Shown piece after piece: positions 60,755 to 64,000 of a stretch of 64,000 nucleotides of DNA (positions are counted from its first letter, which is position 1; each line of letters starts with the position of its first letter). The translations under genes were made by a program, and so were the position numbers. Source of the DNA: AP-15 sp963787425 (GTDB lineage Bacteria > Pseudomonadota > Alphaproteobacteria > ATCC43930 > CGMCC-115725); the NCBI GenBank assembly GCA_963787425.1, contig CAWBCV010000004.1:1-64000 (forward strand), given 5' to 3'. The notes below the pieces were generated by a model. That model did no database searches, was not told the DNA's origin, and saw only the letters and a list, made by a program, of their open reading frames with translations.

Positions 60755-61411
60755 TCACGCCGGTATTGGCGCGATGAGTCCCACATCATCTTCTTTGATG
60801 TTGTTGACCCGATCGCTGACCGGAGCGATGGTCATCGTGCCGGTATAGGGGACCAGCAGCCGCTTTGCCGTCGCGTCGGGGCCGGTGAGCCAACGCTGAT
60901 AATCGGCCGGCGCAAGGATCACCGGCATGCGGTCGTGCACCTCACTGACCAATTTGTTCGCCCGCGTGGTGATGATCGCGAACGTCTCGACCGAGTTGCC
61001 GGTCTCGGGCGTCCATTTCTCCCAAACTCCGGCAAACGCACACAGCGCTCCATTGCGCAACATTATCTTGTAGGGCTGTTTCCTCGCCCCTCTCGCCCGC
61101 CATTCGTAATACCCGTTCGCCGGGACGAGACACCGTTGCGTCTGAAACGCCGACCGAAAGACCGGCTTGTCGTCGATCTCCTCGGAAAGCGCGTTGATCA
61201 TCCGAGCGCTGAGCGAAAGATCGCGCGACCAGTGCGGCACCAGGCCCCAGCGCCCCAGACGAACTGTCCTGAGCTTCTCCGCCGCCACCACCATGGGCGA
61301 GAGCTGGGTCGGAGCGATGTTGTACCGCGGCACCAATTCGGGCACCTGGTCGACGACGAACTTCTTCTTTATTTCAGCCGCGCCGGCTGTGAGGTAAAAG
61401 CGCCCGCACAT
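60755..61411 (-). CDS. SRAP-family (YedK/HMCES) abasic-site protein
   Basis: 218 residues starting MCGRFYL, so Cys2 is free after Met removal to crosslink abasic sites in single-stranded DNA. Asn73 (MINALSEE), Glu103 (YYEWR) and His159 (EVHDRMPV) match the catalytic set. The usual NAR(A/S)E motif has Leu75 in place of Arg, a DNA-contact position. It is 37 bp upstream of the PrpD-like gene. Confidence 0.9.
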   Translation of the reverse strand: MCGRFYLTAGAAEIKKKFVVDQVPELVPRYNIAPTQLSPMVVAAEKLRTVRLGRWGLVPHWSRDLSLSARMINALSEEIDDKPVFRSAFQTQRCLVPANGYYEWRARGARKQPYKIMLRNGALCAFAGVWEKWTPETGNSVETFAIITTRANKLVSEVHDRMPVILAPADYQRWLTGPDATAKRLLVPYTGTMTIAPVSDRVNNIKEDDVGLIAPIPA

Positions 61412-61510
61412 GGGCCGGACTATAGCACCATGCCGTGCCGGCCGGCATAACTCCTTATCCTCGCGGGTGTCGACCCGGCGCTTCTCGCTGCCGATCGGTA
61501 TCCGGCTACG

Positions 61511-61894
61511 TCACCGGCGGCGCTGAAGCAATAGTGCAGTCATGTAGCCCAGGGCGAAGCTGGCGGCCATCATCAGGAACGGCTGTTCGTCGAGCACCTG
61601 GCGCACCGCACCTGATCTCTCGTGCGGTAGAGCGACGCGAGCGATTTTTCCGGGGAGATTTCGCGCGGCGGCGCTGCCAGGGTCAGCATACGCGTCTCCG
61701 ACTTGCTCGCCGACCGCCTCTGCGGTCTTCTCCGGAATGCTCGCTTGAGGTCCGGCAGGCTTTGATAGCTGCCGGGCCATTTCCTCCTGCGACATGTCCG
61801 GCTGTTCCTTGACGGCGTACGGCGGCGGGTCCCCATACCTTTGGCCAACAGCCTCTTCAGCGATCACGTCCGGATCCTGTTTTCTAGTCTGCAT
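61511..61894 (-). CDS. Small membrane-anchored protein, unknown
   Basis: 127 residues from the ATG at 61894, preceded by GGGAG; a frame start at 61927 is less likely. Polar, Pro/Glu/Gln-rich body and one C-terminal helix (PFLMMAASFALGYMTALLL) followed by QRRR, an ElaB/DUF883-like tail-anchor layout. Such proteins can sit on ribosomes or the membrane; no direct match is claimed. Confidence 0.6.
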   Translation of the reverse strand: MQTRKQDPDVIAEEAVGQRYGDPPPYAVKEQPDMSQEEMARQLSKPAGPQASIPEKTAEAVGEQVGDAYADPGSAAARNLPGKIARVALPHERSGAVRQVLDEQPFLMMAASFALGYMTALLLQRRR

Positions 61895-62192
61895 GGCGAT
61901 CTCCCTCACTCCCTCAGGCGGACACACTCATCAAGCTACAACATCGTCTGAGGATCCGAATTCCCAGCCAGCGGTGACGATGAACGCGCGCGGCCTACCT
62001 CGGGCGCCGGAGCCCACGCCAACCGGCATACAAGGAGTGATTCACAGTTTATTAATACCAACGGAGATGCCAAATATTCATTTTGTATTAATCACGATTC
62101 CTCGCGCTTAACTATCTTCCTGTATAGGATTTCTCGTGTATTCAAGTTAATTACACGCATTCTCTCGAAGAATAATTCGGTCAGGCAGAGCT
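61895..62192. other. AT-rich intergenic region upstream of PEP-CTERM gene
   Basis: About 300 bp, clearly richer in A/T than its surroundings (TTTATTAATACC, TTCATTTTGTATTAATC). It probably holds the promoter of the PEP-CTERM gene; I see no confident -35/-10 pair or repeat. Confidence 0.45.
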
Positions 62193-62912
62193 ATGAAAAC
62201 TCTCTCGCCAGTAACACTCGCGCTTGTCATGGGCGCAGTCGGTGGCATGGCGAACGGTGCAACTGCGGCGCCGATCACGTACGACTTCACCGGCACGGCG
62301 TCGGGCAACCAAGCGCTTGGACCGAGCCAGACCTATACGGCTCTGGGTGGGCCCATTCTCATCGCCATCTCAGGATCGTACGCCCAATCAGGCAATGGGG
62401 TACCCGTCGCTGGCGATACGTTCACTGCGGGCGGCCAGCTGGTCGGCAATGACCGCGGCACAGACGAGATGGGCGTCGGCGTCTGCTTCGGGAACGGATG
62501 CAACCACGGCCACATCGATGACAATCCTGAGATCGACGCCAGCGGCAGAGAAGCGGTGCGGCTCGATATCTCGAGCCTTCGCTCGGGCTTCGGCTCCTTC
62601 ACCATAAACGCCGACTCCGCGACCGACGGCGAGGTGCTCGGCATTTTTGCCGGCAACGCGGCCGGCACCGCGCTCGGCGCCAAGCTCGGGGACACCACCA
62701 GCTTAGGCGGCAATGTCACGATAACGCCAACGAGCAATTACCTCTTCTTTGTCGCCGACAACACCATCACGAGCGGCGCGGATGTGCTCCTACATTCGCT
62801 CACGGTGACGCCGAGCGCTGTCCCGGAGCCTGCGAGCTTCGCCCTCCTCGTCACAGCGCTCTTCGGCGCGGGCTTCTTGCGGCGAAAGGAACGGCCGGCT
62901 CTTGCTCGCTAA
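62193..62912 (+). CDS. PEP-CTERM protein
   Basis: 239 residues. Signal peptide about 1-25 (LALVMGAVGGMANGATA), a beta-rich Gly/Thr/Asp body with one Cys pair (VCFGNGCNHG) and a C-terminal sorting tail VPEPASFALLVTALFGAGFL plus RRKER. Exosortase substrates of this type are secreted or surface proteins; the ligand is unknown. Confidence 0.9.
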   Translation: MKTLSPVTLALVMGAVGGMANGATAAPITYDFTGTASGNQALGPSQTYTALGGPILIAISGSYAQSGNGVPVAGDTFTAGGQLVGNDRGTDEMGVGVCFGNGCNHGHIDDNPEIDASGREAVRLDISSLRSGFGSFTINADSATDGEVLGIFAGNAAGTALGAKLGDTTSLGGNVTITPTSNYLFFVADNTITSGADVLLHSLTVTPSAVPEPASFALLVTALFGAGFLRRKERPALAR

Positions 62913-63005
62913 CGAGGTCTAACGGACAGCCTCGCGCGAGCTCTGCGCTGCGTGGTTTGCTCAGCCGGCTCAGCGCCCGAACCCTAAGGTCCTCGCCTAT
63001 ATGGG

Positions 63006-64000
63006 TTAGCGCAACGGCGCGAACGCGGTCTCGCGCGTTCTCAGCAGGATCACGAGAGTGACGACCGCGGCTATGATGACATACACGGCCGGTGCATGAT
63101 TGTTGCCCGTTGTCCGCACGAGAAAGGTGGCGATGAACGGCGCGAACCCGCCAAAGATCGCAACCGCGATGTTGTACCCGATCGACAAAGCGGTGTAGCG
63201 GACCCGGGTCGGAAAGATCTCCGCATAGAACGCCGGGCATGCTCCCGCATAGGGCACGTAGAGCAAGACCATCAACAACTGCGCCAGTGTAGCGAGCCCG
63301 ATATTGCCCGAGGAGGCCATCAGGAAAAACGGATAGCCCAGTACTGCGTAGCCGATGCAGGACGCGATCAGCAAAGGCCGCCTTCCGACGCGGTCCGAAA
63401 GCCAACCCATCAACGGCAACAGCAGCACAAAGACCGCGAGGCACGAAGTGCCGATCCACAGCGCTGTGCTCTGCGCCAGCTTGCCGACCGAGCTCATGTA
63501 GCTCGTCATGTATACGAGCGCGATGTAATAGGCGACCGTGTTGTGCAACGTCACGCCGAAGCCGAGCAGAGTCTCGCGTGGGTATTGTCTGAGAGCCTCG
63601 CCGAGTGGCGCGGCGGCGACTGCGCCTTGCTCCTCGATCTCGGTGAATTTGGGCGTATCGTCGAGCCGCCAGCGCAGATAGAATCCGACCGCACCAACGG
63701 CAATGCCGAACAGAAACGGCAACCGCCAGCCCCAGGCGAGCCGGTCGGCTTGCGGCAAGGCGGCGTTGAGCAATGCTGCAGTCAGGGAGCCCAGCAAAAA
63801 GCCGCCGCCCACTCCGACGAGCTGCCAGGAGCCGAAAAAGCCGCGACGCGCGGGCGGTGCGAATTCGACGATATAGGCGGTCGAGCCGCCCCATTCGCCG
63901 CCCGCGGATAGCCCCTGAAACAACCGAACGGCAACGAGGAGGGCCGGCGCGAGCACGCCAACTTGGCCATAGGTCGGCAACAGACCCATGGCGAAAGTCG
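63006..64000 (-). CDS. MHS-family MFS transporter (partial)
   Basis: 331 codons to the window edge; the frame continues past it (Thr-Phe-Ala before MGLLPTYGQVG), so the N-terminus, about 90 residues, lies outside. RLFQGLSAGGEWGGSTAYIVE, a loop with LDDTPKF and GWLSDRVGRRPLL are typical of ProP/KgtP/ShiA-like metabolite:H+ symporters. Substrate unknown. Confidence 0.92.
   Translation of the reverse strand, partial: TFAMGLLPTYGQVGVLAPALLVAVRLFQGLSAGGEWGGSTAYIVEFAPPARRGFFGSWQLVGVGGGFLLGSLTAALLNAALPQADRLAWGWRLPFLFGIAVGAVGFYLRWRLDDTPKFTEIEEQGAVAAAPLGEALRQYPRETLLGFGVTLHNTVAYYIALVYMTSYMSSVGKLAQSTALWIGTSCLAVFVLLLPLMGWLSDRVGRRPLLIASCIGYAVLGYPFFLMASSGNIGLATLAQLLMVLLYVPYAGACPAFYAEIFPTRVRYTALSIGYNIAVAIFGGFAPFIATFLVRTTGNNHAPAVYVIIAAVVTLVILLRTRETAFAPLR

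Noticed and set aside
1..64000. CRISPR array, tRNA or rRNA genes
   Set aside because: No regularly spaced direct repeats and no cloverleaf or rRNA-like sequence were seen by eye; a tRNA scan would be decisive for small RNAs.

Overview
The window is about 64 kb of GC-rich DNA that reads as an alphaproteobacterial chromosome. The markers are the sdhC-sdhD-sdhA-sdhB order, a short-form ProS, Coq7, Bpt-type aminoacyl-tRNA-protein transferase, a Rhodobacter-type PmtA and LolC/E-LolD. Many genes for small-acid and CoA-ester metabolism (CaiB/BaiF, MmgE/PrpD, CoA-ester lyase, LLM flavin oxidoreductase, paired MetE-II proteins) suggest a free-living soil or water organism, possibly Rhodospirillales-like. 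That rank is inference only.

Layout. 1-7.7 kb: an exported-protein fragment, CaiB/BaiF CoA-transferase, penicillin acylase, a complete IS4-family insertion sequence with intact ends and target duplication, threonine ammonia-lyase, a DUF1330 protein lacking a normal start codon, and an RDD protein. 7.8-17 kb: an uncharacterised coiled-coil protein, a lipoprotein, bpt, a PcaB-like lyase, a ClC channel, then a sugar-type ABC importer with no binding protein whose leader ORF has its ribosome site inside a hairpin. 17-27.6 kb: two adjacent MetE-II paralogues, pmtA, an SDR, pdxY, divergent murQ/nagA (cell-wall sugar recycling), a frameshifted MFS gene, a PPOX flavoprotein and an oxaloacetate-decarboxylase-like enzyme. 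27.7-36.4 kb: a J-domain protein, an ABC exporter, Uma2, YqaA, DsbB, Coq7, and TetR divergent from a frameshifted DUF2339 gene with a perfect 16-bp palindrome between them. 36.5-43 kb: polysaccharide deacetylase, a GNAT-like protein, a class V aminotransferase with a structured leader, proS, and lolC/E-lolD.

43.3-50.1 kb is the most distinctive region. Four exported or membrane proteins lie in a row on one strand: a WD40 plus caspase-like protease with an intact His/Cys dyad, a small FecR-like secreted protein, a CHASE2-class III nucleotide cyclase, and a glycine-rich lipoprotein. They look like a periplasmic sensing, second-messenger and protease module. 50-64 kb: an IS5-family remnant, a NIPSNAP protein, two PEP-CTERM proteins, a nucleoside hydrolase, sdhCDAB, a run of acyl-CoA and organic-acid enzymes, an SRAP protein and a partial MHS transporter.

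Two themes run through the window. First, palindromic intergenic repeats with CCCTC(A/T)CCCC-type arms recur at about 1.76, 4.25, 41.0, 46.2 and possibly 50.1 kb. They encroach on coding ends: the proS C-terminus, the penicillin acylase N-terminus and the start of the FecR-like gene. The IS4 element landed in one. Second, at least five single-base indels break otherwise intact genes (MFS, ABC exporter, DUF2339 twice, lipoprotein). That pattern fits sequencing or assembly error at least as well as genuine gene decay.
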